The notes under the pieces were generated by a model that made no database searches, had not been told where the DNA came from, and was given only the letters and a program-made list of their open reading frames with translations. This document shows positions 17,782-27,527 of a DNA stretch of 64,000 nt, piece by piece. Numbering within the stretch: position 1 is the first letter of the stretch; each line of letters begins with the position of its first letter. The translations under genes were made by a program, and so were the position numbers. Origin of the DNA: Cellulomonas wangsupingiae (GTDB lineage: Bacteria > Actinomycetota > Actinomycetes > Actinomycetales > Cellulomonadaceae); NCBI RefSeq assembly GCF_024508275.1, contig NZ_CP101989.1:124001-188000 (forward strand), given 5' to 3'.

Positions 17782-18249
17782 GTGACCGTCTTCCTCGTCA
17801 TCGGGGGCATCGGCCTCGTCGTGCTGCTCGCGTCGCTGGTCTTCGGCGACATCTTCGAGTCGTTCGACATCGGGGAGGGCGGGTTCTCCGGCATCGCCGC
17901 CGGGGTCGGCGCCGTCGTGTTCGGTGCCAGCGGCGTCATCGCGCTGGCGCAGGACCTGTCGACGCTGTGGGCCTACGTCATCGGCGCCGGGTTCGCGGTC
18001 ATCGCCTTCCTCGTCGCGCAGGGACTGGTCAAGCGGCTGTCCGACACCGAGGACCCCCCGCCGCCGCCGCTCGACGGTGCGTACGGCATGACGACCGCCA
18101 CGACCGGACCCGGGGGCGGCGAGGTGCGTCTCGAAGGCGTCCAGGACCTCGAGGCCCGCCTCGCGTGGTCCGACGAGCAGATCGCGGCCGGCACGCGCGT
18201 CGTCGTCGTCGCCGTCTCCGGGTCGCGCGTGCACGTGCGTCCCGTCTGA
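17782..18249 (+). CDS. NfeD-like membrane protein
   Basis: A 155-residue protein with about three hydrophobic segments (about 1-18, 33-50, 58-78), a Pro-rich link (DPPPPPLDGAYG), and a small beta-rich C-terminal domain resembling the OB fold of NfeD proteins. NfeD partners act with flotillins in membrane microdomains, and the flotillin gene lies 86 bases downstream. The start is GTG at 17782 with GAAGGGA upstream, and CATACT near 17747 is a likely -10 box. The sequence is divergent from classical NfeD, so context carries part of the assignment. Confidence 0.72.
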   Translation: MTVFLVIGGIGLVVLLASLVFGDIFESFDIGEGGFSGIAAGVGAVVFGASGVIALAQDLSTLWAYVIGAGFAVIAFLVAQGLVKRLSDTEDPPPPPLDGAYGMTTATTGPGGGEVRLEGVQDLEARLAWSDEQIAAGTRVVVVAVSGSRVHVRPV

Positions 18250-18306
18250 CGTCCCAGCGGACCTGAGCCGCACCGCGGCACCGGGCACCATCCAGGCAGC
18301 ACCCAC

Positions 18307-18335
18307 AGGAAGGAGCCCGGCCCGGCCGGGACACC
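18307..18335 (+). promoter_or_regulatory. Shine-Dalgarno separated from flotillin start by a hairpin
   Basis: AGGAAGGAG at 18307-18315 is 20 bases from the ATG at 18336, too far for normal initiation. Between them CCCGGC (18316-18321) and GCCGGG (18325-18330) form a 6-bp stem with a three-base loop. When folded, the effective distance falls to about five bases. Confidence 0.45.
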
Positions 18336-19799
18336 ATGTTCGACTTCGTGCAGGACGGGGCCACGATCCTGGCCGTCGGTGCGCTGATCATCGCGTTCGT
18401 CGCGGTGGTCGCGCTCATCACCAAGCGCATCCGCAGGGTGCCGCCCAACGAGGCGCTCATCATCGTGGGCCGCGGCGCGGGACGGGGCTCGGCGGCGGAC
18501 GCCGGCCAGCGCGTGGTCGTCGGCGGGCGCGTGTTCGTCTGGCCGGTCCTGCAGCAGGGCTTCCCGATCTCGCTCGAGCAGCGGCAGATCGGCATCACGG
18601 TCGAGGGCGTCGACAAGAACCGCATCAAGCTCGCCATCAAGGCGTCCATCAACTTCAAGGTCCGCGGCGACGAGGAGGGCGTGCGGCGTGCCGCGCAGCG
18701 CTTCCTGTCCCAGCAGGCCACGCTCACCGACGTCATCCGGGAGTCCCTCGAGGGGTCGCTGCGCGCCATCATCGGCGACATGACGATCGAGCAGATCATC
18801 TCCGACCGCAAGTCCCTCCAGGACGCGGTCGTCGCCTCGACGAAGACGGACCTGGCCGAGCAGGGTCTGCAGGTCGACCTGCTCAACATCTCCGACATCT
18901 CGACGCCCGGCTCGGACTACCTGTCCAACCTGGGCCGCGCCGAGGCCGCCCGCGCCCGGCAGGTCGCCGAGGTCAAGGAGGCCGAGGCCCAGCAGGTGTC
19001 CGAGTTCGCCCAGATCCAGGCGATGGAGCAGATCGCCGAGCGTCAGCGCGACCTCGCGCTCAAGCAGGCCACCATCAAGGCGGAGACCGACAAGGCGAAC
19101 GCGGAGGCCAACGCCGCCGGTCAGCTCGCCCGCGCCGAGCAGGACAAGCTCGTCGCCCTGCAGGAGCGTGACGCCCTCGCGGAGAAGGCGAAGGTCACGG
19201 AGGAGCAGCTCGACATCGACGTCCGCAAGCCGGCCGAGGCGTCCGCGTACGCCGCCGTCCAGCAGGCCAACGCCGAGCGTGACGCCGCCAACGCGGCCGC
19301 CGAGGCCGACGCGTACCGCCGGATGAAGGTCGCCGAGGCGAACAAGATCGCCACGGTCCAGGACGCCGAGGCCGCGGCCGAGGCGACGATCCGCGCCGGT
19401 AACGCCGAGCGCGACCGGCAGCTCGCCGAGGCCAAGGCCCTCGAGGCCCTGGGTCTGGCGCGCGCCGCAGCCGCCCGCGCCGAGGGCCTGGCGCAGGCCG
19501 AGGCCACGCACGCGCAGGCCGAGGCGCTGCGCGAGCAGGGCGAGGCGGTCCTGGCGCAGCAGGTCATCGCGCTGCTGCCCGAGATCGTCCGCGCCGCGGC
19601 CGAGCCGATCGGCTCGATCGACCAGCTCACCGTGGTGTCGACCGACGGTGCGTCGGCCATGACGCGGACCGTCGGCCAGGTGCTGGGCGAGGGCCAGGAG
19701 GTCATCAAGTCCCTCACCGGCCTCGACCTCAGCTCGCTGGTCTCCAGCATCGCCCAGCAGGCCGTCGGCACCAACGGGTCGTCGCGCCACACGTCCTGA
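18336..19799 (+). CDS. floT: Flotillin family protein
   Basis: A 487-residue SPFH protein. One membrane segment at about 10-30 is followed by the SPFH/PHB domain (about 35-200) with segments such as QRQIGITVEGVDKNRIKL, and then a long coiled coil (about 200-420) built of Ala/Glu/Lys-rich repeats containing many EA and AE pairs. Flotillins scaffold membrane microdomains. The upstream NfeD-like gene is the usual partner. The start is ATG at 18336; the ribosome binding site is set apart by a hairpin. The family is secure and the gene is full length. Confidence 0.9.
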   Translation: MFDFVQDGATILAVGALIIAFVAVVALITKRIRRVPPNEALIIVGRGAGRGSAADAGQRVVVGGRVFVWPVLQQGFPISLEQRQIGITVEGVDKNRIKLAIKASINFKVRGDEEGVRRAAQRFLSQQATLTDVIRESLEGSLRAIIGDMTIEQIISDRKSLQDAVVASTKTDLAEQGLQVDLLNISDISTPGSDYLSNLGRAEAARARQVAEVKEAEAQQVSEFAQIQAMEQIAERQRDLALKQATIKAETDKANAEANAAGQLARAEQDKLVALQERDALAEKAKVTEEQLDIDVRKPAEASAYAAVQQANAERDAANAAAEADAYRRMKVAEANKIATVQDAEAAAEATIRAGNAERDRQLAEAKALEALGLARAAAARAEGLAQAEATHAQAEALREQGEAVLAQQVIALLPEIVRAAAEPIGSIDQLTVVSTDGASAMTRTVGQVLGEGQEVIKSLTGLDLSSLVSSIAQQAVGTNGSSRHTS

Positions 19800-19819
19800 C
19801 GTCGCAGGCACCGCACGGC

Positions 19820-19851
19820 GCACGCGCCCTCCCCGTGGGGTGGGCGCGTGC
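19820..19851. terminator. Strong bidirectional terminator hairpin
   Basis: GCACGCGCCC (19820-19829) pairs with GGGCGCGTGC (19842-19851), and CCCC/GGGG pairs again inside the loop. It lies 20 bases after the flotillin stop and 11 bases from the stop of the convergent oxidoreductase gene. Confidence 0.75.
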
Positions 19852-19862
19852 GTCCGGGCGGC

Positions 19863-20303
19863 TCAGCCCTCGACGGGCGTGAGCACGAAGACGGGGATCT
19901 CGCGGTCGGTCTTCGCCTGGTACTCGTCGTAGGCGGGCCACGTCGCGACGGCCCGCTGCCACCAGCGGGCGCGCTCGTCGCCCGTGACGAGCCGCGCGTC
20001 GTAGTCCTTGCGCACGGCTCCGTCCTGCAGCTCGACGCGCGGGTGCGCGGTGATGTTGTGGAACCACGTCGGGTTCTCGGGTGTCCCGCCCTTGGACGCG
20101 ACGACCGCGTACTCCCCCTCGTGCTCGACGCGCATCAGCGGCGTCTTGCGGAGCTTGCCGCTCTTCGCGCCGAGGGTCGTCAGGATGATGACGGGGCGGC
20201 CGTCGAGCGTCGTGCCCTCGGTGCCTCCCGAGGACTCGTAGAGCTCCGCCTGCTTGCGTGCCCAGTCGCTGGGGCTGGGGGCATACTCACCGGTGAGGGG
20301 CAT
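19863..20303 (-). CDS. DDN-type F420(H2)-dependent nitroreductase family protein
   Basis: A 146-residue split-barrel flavin/deazaflavin oxidoreductase of the mycobacterial Ddn/Rv3547 family. Diagnostic stretches are [24 protein letters not shown] (about 35-58) and [19 protein letters not shown] (about 72-90), followed by [18 protein letters not shown]. Family members use reduced F420 to reduce quinones or nitro compounds, some acting at the membrane. The start is ATG at 20303; no good ribosome binding site or leaderless box is visible. It is divergent from the GH31 gene. Substrate not predicted. Confidence 0.88.
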   Translation of the reverse strand: MPLTGEYAPSPSDWARKQAELYESSGGTEGTTLDGRPVIILTTLGAKSGKLRKTPLMRVEHEGEYAVVASKGGTPENPTWFHNITAHPRVELQDGAVRKDYDARLVTGDERARWWQRAVATWPAYDEYQAKTDREIPVFVLTPVEG

Positions 20304-20415
20304 GCCGGTCACAACACCGCCGGCGGTGCGGACATTCCGCCCGGCACGGGACGACGTGGCTGGTCGCGGCCCCCCGCGTGTGCACCGCGCCGCACCCGAC
20401 CTGAGGATGGTCGGC

Positions 20416-22809
20416 ATGGTCCTGCCCACGCTGCCCACCCACCCGGTCGCCGACCCTGCCGCCGTCGTGCAGGGCGAGCACTACCGGATCACGGTCCTCA
20501 CCGACGGTCTGCTACGCATCGAGCACTCGCCGGACGGCGTGTTCGAGGACAGCGCGTCGACGTTCGCGCTGCACCGCCGCCAGCCCGTGCCCGAGTTCCG
20601 GGTGGTCGACCAGGGCACCCACCTGGAGGTCGTGACGCGCAGGTTGCGGCTGACGTACGACAAGGGGCCGTTCACGACGAGCGGCCTGTCGGTCGCGGTG
20701 CTCGGCGCGATCACCACGTGGCACTCGGTGTGGCGGTACGGCCAGGACGACGACGGGCGCAACCTCGGGGGCACCGCGCGCACGCTCGACGAGGCCGACG
20801 GCGCGGTGCCGCTCGAGCCCGGCGTCGCCGGGCGCCACGGGTACGCCGTCGTCGACGACTCCGCGTCGCTGCTGCTCACCGAGGACGGCTGGGTGGCGCC
20901 GCGCGACGACGGCCGCACCGACCTGTACGTCTTCGCGTACGGGCACGACCACGCCGAGGCCGTCCGGGCGCTGTACGCCGTGTCGGGCCGGCAGCCCGTG
21001 CTGCCCCGGTGGGCGCTCGGCAACTGGTGGAGCCGGTACCACCGCTACACGGCGGACGAGTACGTGGCGCTGCTCGACCGGTTCCGGGACGCGGGTGTGC
21101 CGTTCTCCGTCGCCGTGCTCGACATGGACTGGCACGTCACCGACGTCGACCCGGCGATCGGCAGCGGCTGGACGGGCTACTCCTGGGACCGGGACCTGTT
21201 CCCCGACCCCGCGGCGTTCCTGGCCGAGGTCCACGCCCGGGGCCTGCGGGTGACGCTCAACGTGCACCCCGCGGACGGCATCGGCCCGCACGAGGAGGTC
21301 TACGGCGCGATGTGCGCGGCCCTGGGCCTGGACGCGTCGGCGGGCGACCCCGTCGCGTTCGACGTCACCGACGAGGCGTTCCTCACGGCGTACCTCGAGG
21401 TGCTGCACCGTGGGCTGGAGGACGAGGGCGTCGACTTCTGGTGGATCGACTGGCAGCAGGGGCCGCACTCGCGCATCGCGGGCATCGACCCGCTGTGGAT
21501 GCTCAACCACTTCCACTTCCTGGACAACGCGCGCGGGGGGCGCCGCCCGCTGACGTTCTCGCGGTACGCCGGCCCGGGGTCGCACCGCTACCCGGTGGGG
21601 TTCTCCGGCGACGCCGTCGTGTCGTGGGCCTCCCTGGCCTTCCAGCCGCACTTCACGGCGGCGGCGGCCAACATCGGGTACGGCTGGTGGAGCCACGACA
21701 TCGGCGGGCACATGTTCGGCGCGAAGGACGACGAGCTCGCGACGCGGTGGGTGCAGCTCGGCACGTTCTCGCCCGTCCTGCGGCTGCACTCGTCGAACAA
21801 CCCGTTCCTCACCAAGGAGCCGTGGTCGTTCGGCCCTGAGCACGCCGCGGTGCAGACCGAGTTCCTGCGCCTGCGGCACCGTCTGGTGCCGTACCTGCAC
21901 ACGATGAACCACCGCGCCGCGCGCGACGGCGTGCCGCTGGTGACGCCGATGTACCACCGGTGGTCGCGAGACGCGGAGGCGTACGACGTGCCGGGCCAGT
22001 TCCTGTTCGGCTCGGAGCTGCTGGTGGCCCCGGTGACCTCGCCGCGGGACCGGGAGTCGGCGACCGCGTCGGTGCGCACCTGGTTGCCGGACGGCGTGTG
22101 GGTCGACGTGCTCACGGGGCTGGCGTACGACGGCGGCCGCGAGGTGGTGATGCACCGCGACCTCGCGTCCGTCCCCGTGCTCGCGCCGGCCGGGGCGGTC
22201 GTGCCGCTCGACGCCGCCGCCGTGCCCGGCGACGACCCGGTCGAGCCGGCCGCGCTCGAGGTGCTCGTCGTCGTGGGGGCCGACGGCGCGTTCACGATGG
22301 TCGAGGACGACGGCACGGGGGACGGGCTCGACGAGGAGCGCGTCGCGCGCACACCGCTCGTGTGGGACCAGGCGGCCGGTGTGCTGACGGTCGGGCCCGT
22401 GGCCGGTGCGGACCGCTTCCTGCCGGCGACGCGGACGTGGACGGCGACGTTCGTGTCGGTCGCGGACGGCGTCGCACCCGTCGCCACCGTCGAGGGGGCC
22501 GGCGTGGACCCCGTCGTCGCACGCACCGCGGAGGGTCACCTGCGCGTGACGGTCGGTGACGTGCCCGTCGGCGCGGTCCTGCGCGTCGGGCTCGGTGCCA
22601 CGCCGCGGCTGCGGCCGAACGACGTCGCCACCCGCCTGCACCGGCTGCTCGACGCCGCGCAGGTCGGGTACGAGCTCAAGCGCCGGGTGCTGGAGGTGCT
22701 GACGGCCGACCGTCCACTGCACGTGCGGCTCTCGCACCTGGCGGCCCTCGGCGCACCGGCGACGCTGCGGGCCGCCGTGGAGGAGGTCGTGCTCGCGCGC
22801 GCGTCCTGA
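20416..22809 (+). CDS. GH31 family alpha-glycosidase
   Basis: A 797-residue cytoplasmic-type glycoside hydrolase (no signal peptide). An N-terminal beta-sandwich (to about 180) precedes the TIM barrel, with nucleophile Asp345 in WWIDWQQ and acid/base Asp399 in GFSGDA; both lie where GH31 enzymes have them. The C-terminal part (from about 580) is beta-rich, and the last 100 residues are helical. GH31 members cleave alpha-glucosides, alpha-xylosides and related bonds; the WIDWQQG variant belongs to the alpha-glucosidase side, but specificity is open. Start: ATG 20416 has GAGGAT seven bases upstream; ATG 20407 in frame is possible. Confidence 0.88.
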   Translation: MVLPTLPTHPVADPAAVVQGEHYRITVLTDGLLRIEHSPDGVFEDSASTFALHRRQPVPEFRVVDQGTHLEVVTRRLRLTYDKGPFTTSGLSVAVLGAITTWHSVWRYGQDDDGRNLGGTARTLDEADGAVPLEPGVAGRHGYAVVDDSASLLLTEDGWVAPRDDGRTDLYVFAYGHDHAEAVRALYAVSGRQPVLPRWALGNWWSRYHRYTADEYVALLDRFRDAGVPFSVAVLDMDWHVTDVDPAIGSGWTGYSWDRDLFPDPAAFLAEVHARGLRVTLNVHPADGIGPHEEVYGAMCAALGLDASAGDPVAFDVTDEAFLTAYLEVLHRGLEDEGVDFWWIDWQQGPHSRIAGIDPLWMLNHFHFLDNARGGRRPLTFSRYAGPGSHRYPVGFSGDAVVSWASLAFQPHFTAAAANIGYGWWSHDIGGHMFGAKDDELATRWVQLGTFSPVLRLHSSNNPFLTKEPWSFGPEHAAVQTEFLRLRHRLVPYLHTMNHRAARDGVPLVTPMYHRWSRDAEAYDVPGQFLFGSELLVAPVTSPRDRESATASVRTWLPDGVWVDVLTGLAYDGGREVVMHRDLASVPVLAPAGAVVPLDAAAVPGDDPVEPAALEVLVVVGADGAFTMVEDDGTGDGLDEERVARTPLVWDQAAGVLTVGPVAGADRFLPATRTWTATFVSVADGVAPVATVEGAGVDPVVARTAEGHLRVTVGDVPVGAVLRVGLGATPRLRPNDVATRLHRLLDAAQVGYELKRRVLEVLTADRPLHVRLSHLAALGAPATLRAAVEEVVLARAS

Positions 22810-22840
22810 GGCGTCCCGCCGCCGCTCGTAGGGTGGCGTG

Positions 22841-24133
22841 GTGGACGAGTACGCGATGACCGGGTTCCGGGTGCGCGAGCACCGCGTCGAGGTGCCGGTG
22901 GACCGGGCCGACCCGCACCGGTTCGGCTCGATCGAGGTCTTCGCCCGTGAGGTCGTCGACCCCGAGCGCGACGGTGAGGACCTGCCGCTGCTGCTGTTCC
23001 TGCAGGGCGGGCCGGGCGGCATGGGGCCGCGTCCGACGCCCGGCGGCGGGTGGTGGGCGACGGCGCTGCGCACCCACCGCGTGGTCCTGCTCGACCAGCG
23101 CGGGACGGGCCGGTCGTCGCGCGTGGAGGGGTCGGACGTCGCGGTGTTCGGCGACGCCCGGACGGCCGCGGACCACCTGGCGTGCTTCCGCGCGGACGCG
23201 ATCGTCGAGGACGCGGAGCACCTGCGGCGCACCGTGTACGGGGGACGACGCTGGACGACGCTCGGGCAGTCCTACGGCGGGTTCGTCACGCTCACGTACC
23301 TGTCGCGGCACCCCGAGGCGCTGGAGGCGTGCTGGATCACGGGTGGCCTGCCGCCCGTCGGCGCCACGGCCGAGGACGTGTACGCCGCGACGTACCCGCG
23401 CCAGCTCGCGCGCAACCGCGCGCTGCACCGCGCCTTCCCCGACGACGTCGACCTGCTGGGACGGATCGCCGACCGGGTGGCGGCGGGCGACGTCGTGCTG
23501 CCGACGGGCGACACGCTGACGGTCGAGCGCCTGCAGACGCTCGGGATGCCGCTGGGCATGAGCACCGGCGTCGACGACCTGCACTGGCTCCTCGACACGG
23601 CGCTGGACCGCCGCGGCGAGCCCGCGCGCGGGTTCCTCGCCCAGGTGGCGTCGCGCACCGGCTTCGACACCAACCCGCTGTACGCGGTGCTGCAGGAGGT
23701 CATCTACCACTGCGGGCACCGTCGCCCCGGGTGGGCGGCCGCCGCCGAGCACGCGCGGCACCCCGCGTTCGCCGGCGACGCCCGGCCGCTGCTGCTGACC
23801 GGCGAGGCCGTGTACCCGTGGATGTACGAGCAGGTCGCTGCACTGCGGCCGTTCGCGGCGGTGGCCGAGGAGCTCGCGTCCCGCACGGACTGGCCCGAGC
23901 TCTACGACGCCGAGCGCCTCGCCGCCAACGAGGTCCCCGTCGCGGCCGTGCAGTACTACGACGACCCGTACGTGGACCTGGACCTGGCCCTGCGCACCGC
24001 CGACGGCCTCGGCAACGCCCAGGTGTGGATCACCAACGAGCACCTGCACGACGGCCTGCGCGTCGCGGGCGACACGATCCTGCCGCGGCTGCGCGACCTG
24101 ACGTCGGGGCGCTGGACGGTCACCTCCCGCTGA
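22841..24133 (+). CDS. S33 family alpha/beta-hydrolase, proline iminopeptidase-like
   Basis: A 430-residue alpha/beta hydrolase of the prolyl aminopeptidase group, which remove N-terminal Pro from small peptides. The oxyanion-hole motif is QGGPGGMGP (about 50-58), then LLDQRGTGRSS, and the nucleophile Ser144 sits in GQSYGG. The His is likely in the NEHLHDG segment near residue 405. A long helical cap (about 180-300) is inserted, typical of larger S33 members. TAGGGT six bases before GTG 22841 indicates a leaderless start; GTG 22838 is adjacent and in frame. It follows the GH31 gene by 31 bases but carries its own promoter box. Confidence 0.85.
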   Translation: MDEYAMTGFRVREHRVEVPVDRADPHRFGSIEVFAREVVDPERDGEDLPLLLFLQGGPGGMGPRPTPGGGWWATALRTHRVVLLDQRGTGRSSRVEGSDVAVFGDARTAADHLACFRADAIVEDAEHLRRTVYGGRRWTTLGQSYGGFVTLTYLSRHPEALEACWITGGLPPVGATAEDVYAATYPRQLARNRALHRAFPDDVDLLGRIADRVAAGDVVLPTGDTLTVERLQTLGMPLGMSTGVDDLHWLLDTALDRRGEPARGFLAQVASRTGFDTNPLYAVLQEVIYHCGHRRPGWAAAAEHARHPAFAGDARPLLLTGEAVYPWMYEQVAALRPFAAVAEELASRTDWPELYDAERLAANEVPVAAVQYYDDPYVDLDLALRTADGLGNAQVWITNEHLHDGLRVAGDTILPRLRDLTSGRWTVTSR

Positions 24134-24138
24134 CCAAC

Positions 24139-24182
24139 CGGGGGCCGACCCCCGCGCCGTGACTGGATGGCACTCTCACGGC
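24139..24182. terminator. Two adjacent hairpins between convergent genes
   Basis: CGGGGG/CCCCCG (24139-24144, 24149-24154) is followed by GCCGTGA/TCACGGC (24156-24162, 24176-24182). They fill the gap between the S33 gene and the convergent lipoprotein gene, so each may serve one direction. Confidence 0.6.
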
Positions 24183-24198
24183 ACGGGGGGGTGGGGGG

Positions 24199-26088
24199 TC
24201 AGGGGCGGGTGGGCGCGCTCGCGGGCGGGCCGTCCGGCCTGCCGTCCGGCCTGCCGCCTGCCCCGCCGGCCGCCCCGCCGCCGGGACGGCCGCCGGGGCC
24301 GCCCGTGCCGCCGGACTCGACGCCCGCGGTGGCGTCGGCCTCGATGCTCGCGCCCGTCGCGTCGCCGGACTCGCGGAGCCCGCCGGTGGAGGCGCCCGAG
24401 GCCGTGCCGCCGACCGCCAGCCGGTACTCCTCGCCCGCGACGACGTCGGCCGAGGAGAGCAGCAGGCTGCCGACCGCCTTGCTCGTCCCGAACGTCGCGA
24501 CCACGGTCCCGTCGGCGTCGAGCACGTGCACGACCGTCCCGGCGGCGATGCCCTGCGGCGACGTCAGGGACACGAACGACTGCGGGCTGCTCGCGGCCGG
24601 GGTCTGCGCCATGCCCGACGAGCCCGCGGCCAGCAGCACGCCGCCGCTCACGGTGAACGTGCCGTTGACGTCCGTCGCGCCGTTGCCGCTGCTCGTGGGC
24701 CCGTTGACGACGACGGTGCCCCCGCTGACGGTCAGGTCACCGTTGGAGTCGAGGCCGTCGCCCCCGGCGTCCAGGACGACCGTGCCGCCGCTGATCGTCA
24801 CGGCGACCCCCTCGATCGGCTGCATCGACCCGCTCACCGTCGGCGACGAGCCGTTGACCGCGTCGTCGGACGCCACGACGGTGACGTCGCCGCCGCTGAT
24901 CGTGACGACCTCGCCCTCGATGCCCTCGACCGACGCGGTGACGTCGAGCGTGCCGCCGCCGACGAGCAGGCCGCGCTCGGCGTGCACGGCGTCGTCGCCG
25001 GCGGTCACCTGCACGTCGCCGTCCGTGACCGTGAGGTTGCCGTCGGAGTGCAGCGCGTCGTCCGCGGCGTCGACGTGCAGGCGCCCGCCGCCGACGACGA
25101 GCGCGACACCCGCGGCGACGCCCTTCGGCGAGACGTCCTCGGTGACCGACGCGGCCTGCGCCGCACCGCCCCCGGCGACGATGCTCACCGCGCCGCCGCC
25201 GACCAGAACGTCGGTCGTCGCGGTGATCCCGTCGTCGCCGGCCGTCACGTCGAGCGTCCCGCCCGCCACGTGCACGTAGCCGCGCGTGGCGTCGTCGTCC
25301 GCGTCGGCCTTCAGGCCGTCACCGCCCGCGTCCACGGTGAGGTCGCCGTCCAGCACCACGAGGGCGTCCTTGCCGCGCAGGCCGTCGTCCACGGCGGTCA
25401 CGTCGAGCGTCCCCGACGCGACGACGAGGTCGTCCTTCGACGCGATGCCGTCGTTCGCGTTGCCCGTGACCGTCAGCGACCCGGTCCCGGCGATCGTCAG
25501 GTCGGCCGCGGAGTACAGGGCGGCGCCCGGGGCGTCCTCGGCGTCCGCGTCGGCGTACGTGTTCGCGTCGACGAGCGTGCTGGCCGTCCCGTCGGCCAGC
25601 ACGACGACCACCTCCTCCGCAGCCAGGACCTGCAGCGGCGAGGTCGTCGACGACGTGATCGCGGCGCCGTCGAGCACGAGCGTCACCTGCTCGGGGTCGG
25701 CGGTGTCGACGACCACCTGCCCGTCGCTCAGCGTCCCGGTCAGCACGTACGTGCCGGCCGCCGTGATCGTCACGGTGCCGCCGTCGACCTCGACGCCGTC
25801 GCCGTCGGCCGACGCCGTGGTGCCGTCGAGCGTCACCCTCACCGCGGACGCCTCGTCCCACGCCGCGTCCGCCGCGACCGCGTCGTGGTTGGCGTCGAGC
25901 TCGGCCTGGACGGTCGTGTCGGCGGCGGCCGGGTCGACGTCCGCGACGTCGGTCCCCGCCGTGCCGGACGTGTCCGCGGACGCGCCGGACGAGAGGCCCT
26001 GCTCCGGCGCCGACGTGGCCGAGCAGCCGGCCAGCAGGGCAGCGGCCAGGGCGGCCGGCAGGGTGAGCCGGGCGAGGGTGCGTCGCAT
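24199..26088 (-). CDS. Cthe_2159-family carbohydrate-binding lipoprotein
   Basis: A 629-residue secreted lipoprotein: signal with lipobox LLAGCS (Cys at about 22), then a region with many short repeats of the type GGTLDVTAGDDGI and SGGDVTVVASDDAV, consistent with the right-handed beta-helix of the Cthe_2159 family (a Clostridium thermocellum protein reported to bind acidic polysaccharide). The last 35 residues are Gly/Arg/Pro-rich. It ends the operon DUF4956-VTC-Cthe_2159. The start is ATG at 26088 with GGAG eight bases upstream. Cell-surface glycan binding is inferred from the family. The gene is full length. Confidence 0.82.
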   Translation of the reverse strand: MRRTLARLTLPAALAAALLAGCSATSAPEQGLSSGASADTSGTAGTDVADVDPAAADTTVQAELDANHDAVAADAAWDEASAVRVTLDGTTASADGDGVEVDGGTVTITAAGTYVLTGTLSDGQVVVDTADPEQVTLVLDGAAITSSTTSPLQVLAAEEVVVVLADGTASTLVDANTYADADAEDAPGAALYSAADLTIAGTGSLTVTGNANDGIASKDDLVVASGTLDVTAVDDGLRGKDALVVLDGDLTVDAGGDGLKADADDDATRGYVHVAGGTLDVTAGDDGITATTDVLVGGGAVSIVAGGGAAQAASVTEDVSPKGVAAGVALVVGGGRLHVDAADDALHSDGNLTVTDGDVQVTAGDDAVHAERGLLVGGGTLDVTASVEGIEGEVVTISGGDVTVVASDDAVNGSSPTVSGSMQPIEGVAVTISGGTVVLDAGGDGLDSNGDLTVSGGTVVVNGPTSSGNGATDVNGTFTVSGGVLLAAGSSGMAQTPAASSPQSFVSLTSPQGIAAGTVVHVLDADGTVVATFGTSKAVGSLLLSSADVVAGEEYRLAVGGTASGASTGGLRESGDATGASIEADATAGVESGGTGGPGGRPGGGAAGGAGGRPDGRPDGPPASAPTRP

Positions 26089-26118
26089 CGGTGGTGCTCC
26101 GTTCTGTGGTCGGGCCGG

Positions 26119-26925
26119 TCACTCGGCGGGGACGAGGGCGGGCGTCACGTGCCGGTCGAGCACGCGTCGCCAGGGGGTGCAGGGCAGGTCCGGCGTGGTC
26201 GCGGCCATGCCGGTGCCGTACTTGGAGAGGCGGACGGGGCGGTGACCGCGCCGCCACAGCAGCCGGTCGGCGCCCGACGGGGTCGCGCCCGTCTTCGTCT
26301 CGACGACGCTCAGCCCGTCCAGCCGCAGCGCGGACCCTCGCGCCGCGGTCCAGATCAGGTGCGTGTCGACCGTCAGCCGCGAGTCGGCGGCGTGCGGGCC
26401 CGGCAGCAGGAACGTGCGGCGGTGGTAGCGCGTGACGAGCGTCGGCGCGTAGCGCGGGTCGTCGGGGTGCGGCACGGCGGCGGCGTCGAGCACCGCCCGG
26501 GCGAACGCGAGCGCCTCGGGGGTGAGCCGGTCGCGCAGGTCCCGGTCGTACGGCGCGCGCGTCTTGACCGTGGACCCGCGCGGCCCGCGGGTCTTCACCT
26601 CCGCGAAGCAGGCGCCGGAGTCCAGGTAGGTGCGCGTGCGGACCTTGAACCGCCGACGCCGCCGGTGCGCGGCCCCCAGGTAGCAGGTGAGGTCGGGGGT
26701 GTCGAAGTACACCGACTCGTACGCGAACACCTCGCGGCCGTCGATGCGGAGCACGCGGGCGGCCTCGCACCCGTCGCGCAGGTCCGTCAGCAGGTCGTCG
26801 ACGACCGCGTCCGGCACGACGTACTTGCGGTCGACGCGGGTCTGCAGGCACGCGCGTGCCTGCAGCTCGTCGAGCGTGACGGTGGGGAGGCCGGTGACGG
26901 GTCCGTCGAGGGTCCGTGCGCTCAT
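26119..26925 (-). CDS. VTC-domain protein, putative polyphosphate polymerase
   Basis: A 268-residue protein of the VTC fold (CYTH-like tunnel). Visible marks are RVDRKYVV near residue 30 (the ExxxR/K-type entry strand), basic strands RRRRRFKVRTRTYLDSG, FAEVKTRGPRG with the catalytic-type Glu and Lys, then LVTRYHRRTF and VETKTG near the C-terminus. In eukaryotic VTC4 this fold makes polyphosphate from ATP; prokaryotic homologues are little studied. It overlaps the DUF4956 gene by four bases (ATGA), so they are translationally coupled, and the surface lipoprotein gene follows 30 bases later. Confidence 0.85.
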   Translation of the reverse strand: MSARTLDGPVTGLPTVTLDELQARACLQTRVDRKYVVPDAVVDDLLTDLRDGCEAARVLRIDGREVFAYESVYFDTPDLTCYLGAAHRRRRRFKVRTRTYLDSGACFAEVKTRGPRGSTVKTRAPYDRDLRDRLTPEALAFARAVLDAAAVPHPDDPRYAPTLVTRYHRRTFLLPGPHAADSRLTVDTHLIWTAARGSALRLDGLSVVETKTGATPSGADRLLWRRGHRPVRLSKYGTGMAATTPDLPCTPWRRVLDRHVTPALVPAE

Positions 26926-27527
26926 CGAGCGGCCCCCGCCGCCGTCGGCTGCCTCCGGGCGTCCTCCGCCACGCCGGTGCCGCCGGCCGGCAGCGCGTAG
27001 CGCACGTCGACCCACGTGGTGTCGTTGACGAGGTCGAGCCGCTGGACGTCCACGGCGTGCACGCGCGCGCCGAGCAGGTGCTCGAGGTGCGCGACGAGCG
27101 CCGCCTCGGAGGTGAACGCCCGGTCCAGCACGACGGTCTGCGACCGGTACCGCCGCAGCAGGCGCGGCGAGTCGCCGACCGCCATGACCACCAGGATCAG
27201 CGCCATGAGGGCGAGGCCGACCGGCGCCGACGCGACGCCGAGCCCACCGATGAGTCCCAGCGCGAGCGCCGAGAAGTAGTACGCGACCTCGCTCTGCGCG
27301 AGCTCGGTGGACCGCAGCCGGATGATCGACAGCACACCGAACAGCCCGAGCCCCAGGCCGGGGCCGACCGTCGCGGACCCGAGGGCCGCCGAGACCGCCA
27401 GGACACCGACGTTGACGCCGAGGTACGCGACGACGAGGTCGCGGCGGCGGTGCCGGGGGAGGTACAGGACGAACGTGAGGACCGTGATCGCGACGAGGTC
27501 CGCCGCGAGCAGCGCGGTGTCGGGCAC
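26922..27527 (-). CDS. DUF4956 membrane protein
   Basis: A 201-residue protein with about four hydrophobic segments in the first 125 residues (including VAYLGVNVGVLAVSAAL and LGLIGGLGVASAPVGLALMALI) and a soluble C-terminal domain. The loop GLFGVLSIIRLRSTELAQSEVAYYFSALALG is a hallmark of DUF4956 proteins, which recur beside VTC-domain genes. The role is unknown; a membrane conduit or anchor for the VTC protein is an inference from neighbourhood. The start GTG 27527 has GGAGG eight bases upstream; the frame is open upstream to 27728 but without support. First gene of the three-gene operon. Confidence 0.82.
   Translation of the reverse strand: MPDTALLAADLVAITVLTFVLYLPRHRRRDLVVAYLGVNVGVLAVSAALGSATVGPGLGLGLFGVLSIIRLRSTELAQSEVAYYFSALALGLIGGLGVASAPVGLALMALILVVMAVGDSPRLLRRYRSQTVVLDRAFTSEAALVAHLEHLLGARVHAVDVQRLDLVNDTTWVDVRYALPAGGTGVAEDARRQPTAAGAAR

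Noticed and set aside
20512..23232. Minus-strand frame of about 900 codons opposite the GH31 and S33 genes
   Set aside because: Mirror frame of two genes with intact catalytic motifs on the plus strand.
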